DNA of 64,000 nucleotides from Acidobacteriaceae bacterium (lineage in GTDB: Bacteria > Acidobacteriota > Terriglobia > Terriglobales > Acidobacteriaceae). The position numbers were made by a program, and so were the translations under genes. This document shows positions 42,728 to 52,207 of this stretch, piece after piece. Each line of letters starts with the position of its first letter. Positions within the stretch are counted from its first letter, which is position 1. The notes under the pieces were generated by a model, which saw nothing but the letters and a program-made list of their open reading frames with translations, was not told the origin of the DNA and made no database searches. The stretch is taken from positions 62,001 through 126,000 of the forward strand of contig PLCO01000021.1 in NCBI GenBank assembly GCA_003134815.1, given 5' to 3'.

Positions 42728-44470
42728 ATGGAACGTTTCCTTGGGGAGTTTCCTTCGGTTAGCACAGCAGAGTGGGAAGCGGCGATTGCGGGGGAACTGA
42801 AAGGCGCCGATTACGATAAACGGCTGATTTGGCACAGCGAAGAGGGGTTTGCGGTAAAGCCGTACTATCGCGCTGAGGATTTGAAGGACCTGGCATGCGT
42901 AGATTCAGCGCCGGGAACGTTTCCTTACAGACGAGGCGGGCGATCTACAGACGATTGGAAGATTCGCGAGGAGATCGACGCGACGGATGTGGAGAGCGCG
43001 ACTCGCGCGGCGAGGGCCGCTATTGCCGCAGGTGCTGAAGAAATCGAACTCAGCCGATTTTTGTTGGAGCGTTCGAACGAACTGGAACTGCTGCTCGCGA
43101 ATCTCGGCGAGATTCCCATTCATTTTGACCGTGCCGACGAGCGATTGTTCGGGCTGCTCTGCGAGCACCTTGGCAACGGACAGAGATCCGCACGCATTTC
43201 AACCGGATGCGACGCAATCAACAGCATCGACTTTGCGCCGGAAATAATCGATGCAGCGCCGAAGGGACTGGTCCCGTTCACCATTCACGGCGAAGCATTC
43301 GAGGAAGCAGGAGCAACGGCGGCCGAAGAAGTTGGATTCGCTCTGGCGACCGGCGTGGACTTTTTGGCCGCGATGCAGGAGCGCGGGGTGGATTTAGACC
43401 GCGCGGCCGGGGCGCTGGAGTTCAGCTTCGCCATGGGCTCGAATTTCTTTTTCCAGATTGCCAAGTTGCGCGCATTCCGCATGGTGTGGGCACGCGCGGT
43501 CGAGGAATTTGGCGGAAGTCGTTCAGGGGAGCTGGCGCGCATTGCAGCGCGCACCTCGCGATGGAACAAGACCGTCTATGATCCGCATGTGAATATTCTG
43601 CGGGCCACTACCGAGGCCATGGCCGCGATTTTGGGCGGCGCGGATGCCGTTATGGTTTCGTCGTTTGATGCCTGCTACAGGCAGCCTGATGACGCGAGCC
43701 GAAGACTGGCGCGCAATACGCAACTGCTGCTGAAGCACGAGGCGTGGATGGGGCGCGTGGCCGATGCCGGCGGGGGATCGTATTACCTGGAGGCGCTGAC
43801 AGATTTTCTGTCGCGCGAGGGATGGAAGCGCATGCAGGAGATCGAGAGGCGCGGCGGCTACCGGAAAGCACGGATCGATGGCTTCATAGCGCTGGCGCTC
43901 GAGCGCTCGATGGCAGCGAGGGAGAAGTCTCTAGCGTTACGCCGACGCGTGCTGGTGGGAACAAATCAATTCGCAAATCCGGCCGAGCAAGCATTGGGCC
44001 GTTGCGAAAGCAGTCGAATGAGCAAGCCGAAACGTGGGGCGCAACCCTTCGAGGAGATGCGGCTGCGCACCGAACGCCATGCCACTGCGAGAAAGAAGAC
44101 ACCACGCGTGCTGCTGGTGGAGTTCGGCGACATGAAGGTGCGCGGGGCCCGCTCCAATTTCGCTGCAAACTTCTTTGCTTGCGCAGGATTTGGGACAGTG
44201 ACGCGACGATTTCGAACAACGGCAGAGATTGCAGAGGCGGAGGGCGACTTGATCGTGCTGTGCGGCGCCGACGCGGAATACGCGAAGATTGCGGCGCGAT
44301 TGTTGCCGAAGATGAAGGCGCTCGGCCGTGCAACGCCGGTGATTGCGGTGGGGAATCCTGAGAATGCGAAGCGACTTGCGGCGGCTGGGATTGCCGATCT
44401 TCTTCACTTACGCTGCAATCGCGTGGAAGTGCTGACGAAGTGGCAGGAACGACTAGGAATAAAGAGCTAA
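42728..44470 (+). CDS. mutA: Methylmalonyl-CoA mutase small subunit
   Basis: The non-catalytic partner of the heterodimeric mutase that interconverts methylmalonyl-CoA and succinyl-CoA. The 580-residue product has the mutase barrel ([74 protein letters not shown]) and a C-terminal flavodoxin-like domain without the DxHxxG cobalamin motif, as expected for the small subunit. It is a little shorter than the usual 610-640. GAGG lies before the ATG at 42728. The mutB start follows two bases after its stop. Confidence 0.93.
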   Translation: MERFLGEFPSVSTAEWEAAIAGELKGADYDKRLIWHSEEGFAVKPYYRAEDLKDLACVDSAPGTFPYRRGGRSTDDWKIREEIDATDVESATRAARAAIAAGAEEIELSRFLLERSNELELLLANLGEIPIHFDRADERLFGLLCEHLGNGQRSARISTGCDAINSIDFAPEIIDAAPKGLVPFTIHGEAFEEAGATAAEEVGFALATGVDFLAAMQERGVDLDRAAGALEFSFAMGSNFFFQIAKLRAFRMVWARAVEEFGGSRSGELARIAARTSRWNKTVYDPHVNILRATTEAMAAILGGADAVMVSSFDACYRQPDDASRRLARNTQLLLKHEAWMGRVADAGGGSYYLEALTDFLSREGWKRMQEIERRGGYRKARIDGFIALALERSMAAREKSLALRRRVLVGTNQFANPAEQALGRCESSRMSKPKRGAQPFEEMRLRTERHATARKKTPRVLLVEFGDMKVRGARSNFAANFFACAGFGTVTRRFRTTAEIAEAEGDLIVLCGADAEYAKIAARLLPKMKALGRATPVIAVGNPENAKRLAAAGIADLLHLRCNRVEVLTKWQERLGIKS

Positions 44471-44472
44471 CG

Positions 44473-46725
44473 ATGCGGCCTGACTTTACGAAGATCGAGT
44501 GGAAACTGCCGGCAGCAGCGCCAGTGTCGCGTCAGGCTGAGGAGTGGTGTTCAGCGGAGCACATTGCACTGAAGAGTTTTTACACGCGGGCGGATTTGGC
44601 GGGTATCGAGCATCTGGAATACGCGGCCGGTATTCCGCCGTACTTGCGAGGGCCTGATGCGACCATGTACGCGATGCGTCCGTGGACGATTCGGCAGCGT
44701 GCCGGGTTTTCAACCGCGAGAACGTCGAATGCATTTTATCGCCGCAACATTGCGGCTGGGCAGCGCGCGCTTTCAGTGGTTTTCGATCAGGCAACTCACC
44801 GCGGCTACGACTCCGATGATGAGCGTGCGGCGAACGACGTGGGAAGGGCGGGAGTCGCGATTGACTCGATTCTCGACATGAAGATTCTGTTCCGCCGCAT
44901 TCCGTTGGACCAAGTTTCGGTTTCGATGACAACGAAGGGCGCGGTACTGCCGATCATGGCGCTCTATATTGTTGCGGCGGATGAGCAGGGCGTGGCACTC
45001 GAGGCTCTGAGCGGAACCATCCAGGACGACATTCTGAAAGAGTTCCTGGTCCGCAACGCGAATATCTATCCGCCCGCGGAATCGATGCGCGTGATAGGCG
45101 ACATCTTCCGATACTGTGCAGCGAAGATGCCGAAGTTCAACCGCGCAAGCATCAGCGGTTACCACATGCACGAAACGGGCGCAACGGCCGACCTGGAACT
45201 GGCGTATACGCTGGCTAACGGCCTGGAGTATTTGCGCGCGGGCGTAAGCGCCGGCCTGGATGTGGATGAATTCGCCCCTCGAATCTCCTTCTTCTGGGGC
45301 GTTGACATGAACCATTTTATGGAGATTGCCAAGATGCGGGCGGCACGCATGATTTGGGCAAAGCTGGTGAAGAGCGCCGGCGCGAAGAACCCTAAATCGC
45401 TGGCACTGCGTTCGCACTCACAGACTTCAGAGGTGAGCCTGGCGGCTCACGATCCGCTTAATAATGTGGCGCGCATATGCGTTGAGGCGCTGGCTGCGGC
45501 TTTAGGGGGCACGCAATCGCTGCGCACGAACGCCTTCGACGAGGCACTAACTCCGGCAACGGATTGTTCCGCGCGCAACGCGCGAAACACGCAGCTTTAT
45601 TTGCAACAGGAAACCGGAATCACGCATGTGGTTGATCCCTGGGCGGGATCGTACTACGTGGAGCGGCTTACGCACCAACTGATGCACGCGGCGTGGGACC
45701 TGATCCAGGAGATTGAGCGGCTGGGCGGAATGGCGAAGGCGATCGAAACGGGAGTGCCACAAATACGTATCGAAGAGGCGGCGACACGGAAGCAAGCGAA
45801 CATCGATGCTGGGCGAGACTTGATTGTGGGCGTGAACGCTTACAAAGCTCCTGTGGAGCCTGCGATTCCAGCAGTCGATATCGACTTCGGCTCGGTGCGC
45901 ACAGCGCAGATGAGACGCCTTGAGCAGTTGAAGCGCGAACGCGACGCGATCTCGGTTCGCGACGCTCTGGGGCATCTGGAACGGTGCGCGGCAACCGGAA
46001 AAGGCAATCTGCTGGAGTGCGCAGTGGAAGCGGCACGCCAACGAGCAACGCTGGGCGAGATTTCACAGGCGCTTGAAAATGTGTGGGGACGCTACGAGGC
46101 GGCCTCGCGCACCATTGCCGGCGTCTACTCCGCGGAAAGCGGAAACGGAAAGGAGTTCAGGAGAGCGCTGCGCATGGTGGAAGAGTTCGAGCGTGAAGAA
46201 GGACGCCGTCCGCGCATCTTTGTGGCGAAGATAGGCCAGGACGGGCATGATCGAGGCGCCAGAGTGATTGCGGCGGCGTTCGCCGATATGGGATTCGAAG
46301 TGGATGCTGGTCCACTTCTCCAGACGCCACGCGAGGTGGCGCGGCGTGCCATGGATAACGACTCCCACGTCGTAGGAGTGTCGAGCATGGCCGGGGAACA
46401 CAAGACGCTGGTGCCACAGTTAATTGCGGAACTGCGCGCGTTCAGCCGGGACGACATCCTGGTAGTCGTGGGCGGCGTGATTCCGCCGCAGGACCACCGA
46501 TTTCTTTACGACGCGGGCGTCGCTGGAATCTACGGTCCAGGCACGGTGATTCCGGTGGCGGCGCAAAAGATTCTGGAGATGCTGAGCGCTGCCGTAATCG
46601 CCCAGGGTGCACCCGCGAGTCCTACTCCGATTGCGGGGTCCGCAGAAGAGTGGCGATCACTTCATCCAGAGCCGATTGCCACGGTGCAAGCTGAACCCCG
46701 AAGCGTGCGTGAAGTTTTGCGTTAG
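44473..46725 (+). CDS. mutB: Methylmalonyl-CoA mutase large (catalytic) subunit
   Basis: The cobalamin-dependent catalytic subunit. The 750-residue product has the substrate barrel ([70 protein letters not shown]) and the B12 domain with [13 protein letters not shown], where the His is the lower ligand, and [26 protein letters not shown]. The ATG at 44473 is two bases after the mutA stop. After the B12 domain an extra ~35-residue tail runs across the end of the convergent rfbD gene, a 104-base overlap. No MeaB-type chaperone gene is adjacent. Confidence 0.96.
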   Translation: MRPDFTKIEWKLPAAAPVSRQAEEWCSAEHIALKSFYTRADLAGIEHLEYAAGIPPYLRGPDATMYAMRPWTIRQRAGFSTARTSNAFYRRNIAAGQRALSVVFDQATHRGYDSDDERAANDVGRAGVAIDSILDMKILFRRIPLDQVSVSMTTKGAVLPIMALYIVAADEQGVALEALSGTIQDDILKEFLVRNANIYPPAESMRVIGDIFRYCAAKMPKFNRASISGYHMHETGATADLELAYTLANGLEYLRAGVSAGLDVDEFAPRISFFWGVDMNHFMEIAKMRAARMIWAKLVKSAGAKNPKSLALRSHSQTSEVSLAAHDPLNNVARICVEALAAALGGTQSLRTNAFDEALTPATDCSARNARNTQLYLQQETGITHVVDPWAGSYYVERLTHQLMHAAWDLIQEIERLGGMAKAIETGVPQIRIEEAATRKQANIDAGRDLIVGVNAYKAPVEPAIPAVDIDFGSVRTAQMRRLEQLKRERDAISVRDALGHLERCAATGKGNLLECAVEAARQRATLGEISQALENVWGRYEAASRTIAGVYSAESGNGKEFRRALRMVEEFEREEGRRPRIFVAKIGQDGHDRGARVIAAAFADMGFEVDAGPLLQTPREVARRAMDNDSHVVGVSSMAGEHKTLVPQLIAELRAFSRDDILVVVGGVIPPQDHRFLYDAGVAGIYGPGTVIPVAAQKILEMLSAAVIAQGAPASPTPIAGSAEEWRSLHPEPIATVQAEPRSVREVLR

Positions 46726-47572
46726 ACAGGACGGAGTTTCGCGGGCGCGCAGCGGGAGTGGGATAGTCTTTGGTGGCGATCGGAGTGAGCTCCGGCGCTT
46801 TGACGCCGAGACGCTCGGAAGCGCGAGCGAAGATGGCCTGCGCGAATCCGAACCAGGAGACGGAGCCGGCGCAGGTCATGTGGTAAAGGCCGCACCAGTG
46901 TTGCGCTTCGCCAAAGCGGCCGGCCAAAACTCCTTTGACAATTGCGTGAGTGGCGCGAGCGATCTCAACGGACGTGGTCGGCGTGCCGATTTGATCGTCG
47001 ACAATGGAGAGCGAATCGCGCTCTCGCGCGAGGCGCAACATGGTTAACAAAAAGTTGCTGCCGCGGGGGCCGTAGACCCAACTCGTGCGGAAAATAAGAT
47101 GCCGGGCGCGGGAGTTCTGGATTGCCTGTTCGCCCGCGAGTTTGCTGGCGCCGTAGACGCTGAGCGGCGCAGGAGAGTCTTCTTCCGTCCACGGCTCCGG
47201 CTTGCTGCCGTCGAATACATAGTCCGTGGAGTAGTGAACAAGGAGAGCATTGAGCGCGATGGCTTCTTCCGCCAGGACGCGAGGAGCGAGGGCGTTGATG
47301 GCGTGCGTGAGAGGCATCTCTGACTCGGCGCGATCGACGGCGGTGTAGGCGGCGGCGTTGAGAATCACGTCGGGCGCGGCGCGGCGAACAAGTTCGCGCG
47401 TTCGATCGGGGTCGGCAAGATCGACAGAATTGCGATCGACTGCGACGACGGGCCCAACATCGATGAAGATGCGTTCAAGCTCGCGGCCAAGCTGGCCTGC
47501 GCTGCCGATAACCAGAATGCGGGGTTTTCGCGACGGATCGGCGGCAGGCGTCTCAGTGGGCAAATCCGTCAT
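46622..47572 (-). CDS. rfbD: dTDP-4-dehydrorhamnose reductase
   Basis: RfbD makes dTDP-L-rhamnose for surface glycans, reducing the 4-keto group with NAD(P)H. The 316-residue SDR protein has [17 protein letters not shown], the [16 protein letters not shown] segment, [11 protein letters not shown], and the catalytic YGASK in [30 protein letters not shown] and [11 protein letters not shown] are typical. No other rhamnose-nucleotide genes (rfbA, B or C) are in the window. The last 104 bases overlap the end of mutB on the other strand. Confidence 0.94.
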   Translation of the reverse strand: MTDLPTETPAADPSRKPRILVIGSAGQLGRELERIFIDVGPVVAVDRNSVDLADPDRTRELVRRAAPDVILNAAAYTAVDRAESEMPLTHAINALAPRVLAEEAIALNALLVHYSTDYVFDGSKPEPWTEEDSPAPLSVYGASKLAGEQAIQNSRARHLIFRTSWVYGPRGSNFLLTMLRLARERDSLSIVDDQIGTPTTSVEIARATHAIVKGVLAGRFGEAQHWCGLYHMTCAGSVSWFGFAQAIFARASERLGVKAPELTPIATKDYPTPAARPRNSVLSNAKLHARFGVQLAPWQSALDEVIATLLRTPQSE

Positions 47573-47689
47573 GCAAAGGAGCTCCGAAGAACGCGGGAGT
47601 GCACTTCCCGCATTCTAATTGGCCTGGTGGTCGCAAGTTCGCGCTGCAACGCGATTCCTCGTACAATTTAGGTGAGGAGCACTTCTCCG

Positions 47690-48847
47690 ATGCGACGGGT
47701 TTACTGCGATGCCAACGCCACTACGCCTCTGCTGCCAGAGGTGATGGATGCGATGCGTCCGTACTGGATGGAGGACTTTGGCAACGCATCGTCGATTCAC
47801 ATGCAGGGCCAGAAGGCACGAACGGCGGTAGACCATGCCCGCGAGACCCTGGCGCGGTTTTTCAATTGCCGCGAAGCAGAGGTGGTGTTCAACTCCGGCG
47901 GCACCGAGGGCGACAATACGGCGATCTTCGGGCTGGTACGCGCGGGCGATCACTTCATCACGACGTCGATTGAGCATTCGGCTGTGTTGCGCGCGGCTGA
48001 ACGAGTGGCGGAGCGCGGTGCGGAGGTTACGTTTGTTGCGCCCCGGGCGAATGGGCTAATCGATCCTGAGGAGATTCGGCGCGCCATCAGGCCGACAACG
48101 CGACTCATCAGCGTAATGCTGGCAAATAATGAGACGGGCGTCGTGCAGCCGGTGGAAGAGATTGGCAGAATTGCCGCTGAGGCCAAGGTCTTTTTCCATA
48201 TAGACGCGGTGCAGGGCGCGGGAAAGGTTGCGCTCGATGTGAGGCGATTCTGTTGCCATTTGTGCTCGATCAGCGCGCACAAGATACACGGGCCGAAGGG
48301 AGTGGGCGCGATGTACGTGCGGCGGGGAACGCCGGTAGAACCGCTGCTTGTGGGCGGGAGCCATGAACGACGCCAGCGCGCAGGCACGGAGAATGTTCCG
48401 GGCATTGCCGGGCTTGGCAAGGCCGTGGAACTGGCAATGGAAAGTTTTGAGGCTGGGACCATGGAGCGGGTGAGCCGGCTGCGCGACAGGCTGGAGGCGG
48501 GGCTGCTCGCAATTCCCGGAACGCGGGTGAATGGCTCGGGCGCACCGCGCGTCGCAAACACGACGAACATTTATTTCGATCAGGTTGAAGGAGAGGCGCT
48601 GGTGATCGCGCTCGACTTGAAGGGCGTCGCCGTGAGCGGAGGGTCGACGTGCCACTCGGGATCGACCGAGCCGAGCCATGTGCTGATGGCGATGGGACTG
48701 GGCAAGAACGCGGCGCGGGCGAGTTTGCGCTTCAGTTTGCTGAAGACGGCGACGGATGAGGATGTGGACCACATGCTGCGCGTGGTGCCTGAGGCTGTGG
48801 AACATTTGCGGGCGCTTGCTCCGGAAGTGGCGGGAACACTTGGGTGA
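47690..48847 (+). CDS. Cysteine desulfurase (NifS/IscS type)
   Basis: A PLP-dependent enzyme that takes sulfur from cysteine for Fe-S clusters and tRNA thiolation. The 385-residue product has YCDANATTPLLPEVMDAM at the start, FNSGGTEGDNTAIFG, the PLP-Lys motif SISAHKIHGPKGVGAMYV, and the persulfide Cys in SGGSTCHSGS. The ATG at 47690 follows GAGGAG. The gene stands directly before mnmA with a repeat-filled gap of 90 bases, so it may be the sulfur donor for that thiolase. Assignment to the NifS or IscS branch is not attempted. Confidence 0.92.
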   Translation: MRRVYCDANATTPLLPEVMDAMRPYWMEDFGNASSIHMQGQKARTAVDHARETLARFFNCREAEVVFNSGGTEGDNTAIFGLVRAGDHFITTSIEHSAVLRAAERVAERGAEVTFVAPRANGLIDPEEIRRAIRPTTRLISVMLANNETGVVQPVEEIGRIAAEAKVFFHIDAVQGAGKVALDVRRFCCHLCSISAHKIHGPKGVGAMYVRRGTPVEPLLVGGSHERRQRAGTENVPGIAGLGKAVELAMESFEAGTMERVSRLRDRLEAGLLAIPGTRVNGSGAPRVANTTNIYFDQVEGEALVIALDLKGVAVSGGSTCHSGSTEPSHVLMAMGLGKNAARASLRFSLLKTATDEDVDHMLRVVPEAVEHLRALAPEVAGTLG

Positions 48848-48932
48848 AGCTAGCCGCTAGCTCCTAGCCGGTCTACAGTTGAATTCACGGCGCGGTTGCG
48901 ACCGAAAGTTAGTGGCCAGGAGCTGAAAGCTG
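48848..48932. repeat. Inverted TAGCTCCTAGCC repeats before mnmA
   Basis: AGCTCCTAGCC (48859-48869) and GGCCAGGAGCT (48914-48924) pair in 10 of 11 positions. The words are of the TAGCTTCTAGC type seen inside the iol operon. The right arm is just upstream of the mnmA start and carries its best ribosome-site match (AGGAG). Confidence 0.65.
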
Positions 48933-48937
48933 TACTT

Positions 48938-50086
48938 ATGAATCAGAACACAACCATTGCGGTAGCGATGTCCGGAGGGGTAGACTCCTCGGCGGCGGCG
49001 GCGATTCTCGCGCGCGAGGGCAACGACTCCGGCGTTTCGCGCAACACAGTGGTTGGGCTGACGCTGCAACTCTGGGATCAGACGCGGCTGGCAGGCAAGC
49101 ACGGGATTCCCGATACACCGAGGGCCGGCCGTTGCTGCTCGCTCGACGATGTGTACGATGCGCGGCGCGTGGCTGAGCAACTGGGAATTCCGTACTACGT
49201 GGTGAACCAGGAGGAGCGGTTTGAGCGCGACGTGGTGCGGCCGTTTGTGGATGAGTATCTCGCCGGGCGCACGCCGATTCCCTGCTCTCACTGCAACAAC
49301 CACATCAAGTTCGATCAACTGCTGAGGACGGCAAGAAGCATTGGAGCGGAGCGGATCGCGACCGGCCACTATGCCGTGAATGAATTCGATCCGGCGCGGG
49401 GGCGATGGATCTTGAAGCGGCCCGCGGATCTGGCAAAGGACCAGACGTATTTTCTTTTCGGCCTGACTCAGGAGCAGCTTGCGCGCACGCTATTTCCGCT
49501 GGGGCATATGACCAAGCCGGAGGTACGCGAAGCGGCGCGGCGCCATGAATTGGCGCTGGCCGAGAAGCCGGATTCGCAGGAGATTTGCTTTGTTCCCGGT
49601 GGCGACTACAAGCAGTTTTTGACTGCGTATCTCGAAGAGCAAGGCGAAGCGATGCCAGAGTCGGCTGGCGAGCTGGTCGCCGCGAGCGGCGAAGTGATCG
49701 GCCAGCACGCGGGCATCCACAACTTTACCGTTGGCCAGCGCAAGGGATTGGGAGTTGCGGGACGACATCAGGTTGGGGCACCGTTTTATGTGCTCAACAT
49801 CGATCCCGCGAGTCATCGCGTGACGGTGGGAGCGGACGCCGAAGTGGCCTCGCGCACGCTGCGCGCGCGACAACTGAACTGGATCAGTATTGCCGAGCTG
49901 AATGACGCAATGCGAGTGCGCGTGAAGATCCGGCATCGGCACGAGCCTGCGTGGGCCACTCTAGAGCCGGTTGCCGACGATGAAGTTCTGGCCACATTTG
50001 ATGAGCCACAGCGCGCCGTTACACCGGGCCAGGCCGCGGTCTTCTTCGATGGCGATGAGGTAGTGGGCGGAGGATGGATCGTCTGA
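48938..50086 (+). CDS. mnmA: tRNA-specific 2-thiouridylase MnmA
   Basis: MnmA adds sulfur to U34 of Lys, Glu and Gln tRNAs. The 382-residue product has the ATP motif AMSGGVDSSAAAAIL, the cysteines AGRCCSLDDVYDARRVA, the PCSHCNNHIKFDQLL segment with a catalytic Cys, KDQTYFLFGLTQEQL, and the second catalytic Cys in DSQEICFVPGGDYKQF. The C-terminal barrel is present. The ATG at 48938 was chosen because SGGVDSS lies about ten residues later, as usual. The gene upstream is a cysteine desulfurase. Confidence 0.96.
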   Translation: MNQNTTIAVAMSGGVDSSAAAAILAREGNDSGVSRNTVVGLTLQLWDQTRLAGKHGIPDTPRAGRCCSLDDVYDARRVAEQLGIPYYVVNQEERFERDVVRPFVDEYLAGRTPIPCSHCNNHIKFDQLLRTARSIGAERIATGHYAVNEFDPARGRWILKRPADLAKDQTYFLFGLTQEQLARTLFPLGHMTKPEVREAARRHELALAEKPDSQEICFVPGGDYKQFLTAYLEEQGEAMPESAGELVAASGEVIGQHAGIHNFTVGQRKGLGVAGRHQVGAPFYVLNIDPASHRVTVGADAEVASRTLRARQLNWISIAELNDAMRVRVKIRHRHEPAWATLEPVADDEVLATFDEPQRAVTPGQAAVFFDGDEVVGGGWIV

Positions 50087-50157
50087 GGCTAGCGCGGCCA
50101 GGATCAATTCAGCGGATCAAGCAGCACACAAAAAACACTTGGCGGGGTGCAACTCTG

Positions 50158-50769
50158 CTACTTCGGCCTCTGCATTTCGAAGAGGTCTTGGGTGCGGACG
50201 TAGGTTGGGCCGCCCATGCGACCGATTGCATTTAACTTGTCAGGATCGATTTTGTAGCCGTCGAGCAATGACTCAAGCACATGGAATCGCAGGACCTCGC
50301 CGAGCACCAGGATGCCGCCTCCGGGCCTGTCGCTGACGGGCACGATCTGGCGCAGGCGGCATTCCATCTGCGCCTTGCTCTCGGCCACGCGCGGCGGTCT
50401 GACAAGATCGCTGGCGATCGGAGTGAGGCCGGAGAGCTCAAACTCGTCCACTTCGGGCGCAACCTCAGCCGAACACATATTCATCTGCGCGGCGAACTCC
50501 TCAGAGACGATGTTGACGACGAACTCGCCGGTGGCCTTGACGTTTTCGAGCGTGTCCTTATACGGACGCGGACCGGAACGGACCGATGTGGAGAAGCAGA
50601 TGACGGGCGGATTGGAGCCGCATGCGGTGAAGTAGCTGAATGGCGCCAGATTTCTGACACCGGCCGCATCGACGGTGGAGACGAAAGCGATGGGCCGCGG
50701 CACAATCAGACCGATCATGAGCTTATAGATATCGTTCGATTCGATCTGTGCGGGATCAAGCGCGCGCAT
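50158..50769 (-). CDS. Flavin reductase-family protein
   Basis: A 203-residue FMN-binding split-barrel protein. Seen are IGLIVPRPIAFVSTVDAAGVRNLAPFSYF, the PPVICFSTSVRSGPRPYKDTLENVKATGEFVVNIV segment and a C-terminal GILVLGEVLRFHV strand. Such proteins bind FMN and may reduce flavin for a partner oxygenase or act on their own; the partner is not visible here. The length is normal. It converges on mnmA with a 71-base gap. Confidence 0.87.
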   Translation of the reverse strand: MRALDPAQIESNDIYKLMIGLIVPRPIAFVSTVDAAGVRNLAPFSYFTACGSNPPVICFSTSVRSGPRPYKDTLENVKATGEFVVNIVSEEFAAQMNMCSAEVAPEVDEFELSGLTPIASDLVRPPRVAESKAQMECRLRQIVPVSDRPGGGILVLGEVLRFHVLESLLDGYKIDPDKLNAIGRMGGPTYVRTQDLFEMQRPK

Positions 50770-50821
50770 TTATTAACCCCGAGAGATCGGCCTGTTTTAG
50801 ACTGAAGCACGCAAGGGAAAG

Positions 50822-51349
50822 CTAAACAAAGATGTCTTGATCGCTATCCGCCCTATTGGACCGCGAACTGGGCCGCGGAACTCCGCTGCGCAACGATTCG
50901 ACGACCGCCTTCACAGAAGCCAATATCGCCGAGAACTGGCGCATGGGCTTGTTGACTGCGTCCGACACGAAGTTGCCGGTGCGATCCAGAGTGTCAAGAA
51001 CGTGAGTCAGCATTCCGTCCAGGCGGATGGCATGGAACCGAGCGCGCGCAACCAACACGCTGGTGGTGGATTCGACCTCCGCGGACTGCACGCGCAGGGA
51101 ATGAGCGATGGCGGACAAGTCGTCCGCGGTTTCTTCGATTAGGGGCGTGAGCCGGGTAAGCAGCACGCGGGCATTGTCGATGAGCGGAGTAACCGAAGTG
51201 CGGAACTGCTCAATCTTCTCGTCCGTGGAAGCGGCCGCCCTGCGCAGGACAATAAAGGCCGCGAACATGACGATGGCTTGGACCATCATGGCCAGCGCGA
51301 CGAGTGCGAACAGCGCAAGCTCAATACTTTGATTGTCTAGCTTTGACAT
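50822..51349 (-). CDS. Membrane-anchored helical protein, DUF948-like
   Basis: A 175-residue protein with one N-terminal membrane helix (LALFALVALAMMVQAIVMFAAFIVL) and a long amphipathic helical body with many Thr, Ser, Leu and Asp residues, suggesting a coiled coil. The helix-plus-coil layout is like DUF948 proteins, though the similarity is weak. GGGAGA precedes the ATG. It sits 187 bases downstream of the YtxH-like gene on the same strand and may be expressed with it. The role is unknown. Confidence 0.65.
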   Translation of the reverse strand: MSKLDNQSIELALFALVALAMMVQAIVMFAAFIVLRRAAASTDEKIEQFRTSVTPLIDNARVLLTRLTPLIEETADDLSAIAHSLRVQSAEVESTTSVLVARARFHAIRLDGMLTHVLDTLDRTGNFVSDAVNKPMRQFSAILASVKAVVESLRSGVPRPSSRSNRADSDQDIFV

Positions 51350-51535
51350 GGTGATGATCTCCCGCAGGAACTCCGCGGGCTTGCGGCAGTTTCCAGCGGC
51401 AAGCTGCTTTCATGAAGTAGGCGGCTTCTATCCGAGAACCGGCGCAGGCACCGGATTCGATCGCCCTGGCATGAAGCGCCGGAAGGAGCGATGAAGTTCG
51501 AGGCCCGCAACTGGCCCGGCGAAAGCCGCCGCAAC

Positions 51536-51943
51536 TCAATACTCGTGGGTTTCGGGCTCTGTGCTCGCCGTCTTGTAGGCCTGACGGCCAGCGTCAACGG
51601 CGGCGGTGACGCGCGTGCTTTGATCGGCGACCAGATTCTTGCCGCGCTCGACGAACTCTTCCCACTGAGCCCGTCCGCGATCGACATACTCGCCAACCTG
51701 CTCCTTGCCGCGGTCGACAAACTGGCTGACCTGCTCCTTACCGCGATCGACAATGGCGCTGACGTTCTCCGCAGCCTCGCGCGTGCGCGCACGCAGATAC
51801 TCGGCGCTCTCCCGAGCTCCGCTGGCGATGTCTTCGCGCGTCTCCTTGCCGCTTTTTGGCGCATAGAGAATGCCAACAAGAGCACCGACGCCTAATCCGG
51901 CCAAAAACCAAGCCAAGCCATAAGACTTGCTATCTTCTGCCAT
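51536..51943 (-). CDS. YtxH-domain membrane protein with 11-residue repeats
   Basis: A 135-residue protein with the YtxH motif YGLAWFLAGLGVGALVGILYAPKSGKETRE, a glycine-rich membrane helix followed by the APKSG turn. After it, an amphipathic helix contains near-tandem 11-residue units, VDRGKEQVSQF, VDRGKEQVGEY, VDRGRAQWEEF and VERGK, similar in style to LEA-type proteins. GAGGAGG lies eight bases before the ATG at 51943. YtxH proteins are often stress-related; the function is unknown. Confidence 0.8.
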   Translation of the reverse strand: MAEDSKSYGLAWFLAGLGVGALVGILYAPKSGKETREDIASGARESAEYLRARTREAAENVSAIVDRGKEQVSQFVDRGKEQVGEYVDRGRAQWEEFVERGKNLVADQSTRVTAAVDAGRQAYKTASTEPETHEY

Positions 51944-52207
51944 GATGAAATCCTCCTCTTTCGACTGCTCTGGACGAATGCTTGAAACAGGAATGCCTGA
52001 GACTACCAAACCCCTCCAGTTTACCGCAAACAGGCTCAATGCCGTTGCAGTCGCGGTTCAGTTTGAAAAATCGCTCGCCGCGAGGGGCTGGAGACCATAG
52101 ACATTCTGCCGAATTCATATACGGCTGACGGGTGTACCGTTCACCTGAAATCCTTGCTCCGAAACGGACCCGTTATTCGTATTGGATGCGCCGGGAGCGT
52201 GGCGGGG

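Noticed and set aside
46622-46725. A sequencing frameshift as cause of the mutB/rfbD overlap
   Set aside because: Both frames are open and rfbD ends with normal family residues, so no frameshift is needed; an altered mutB stop is simpler.
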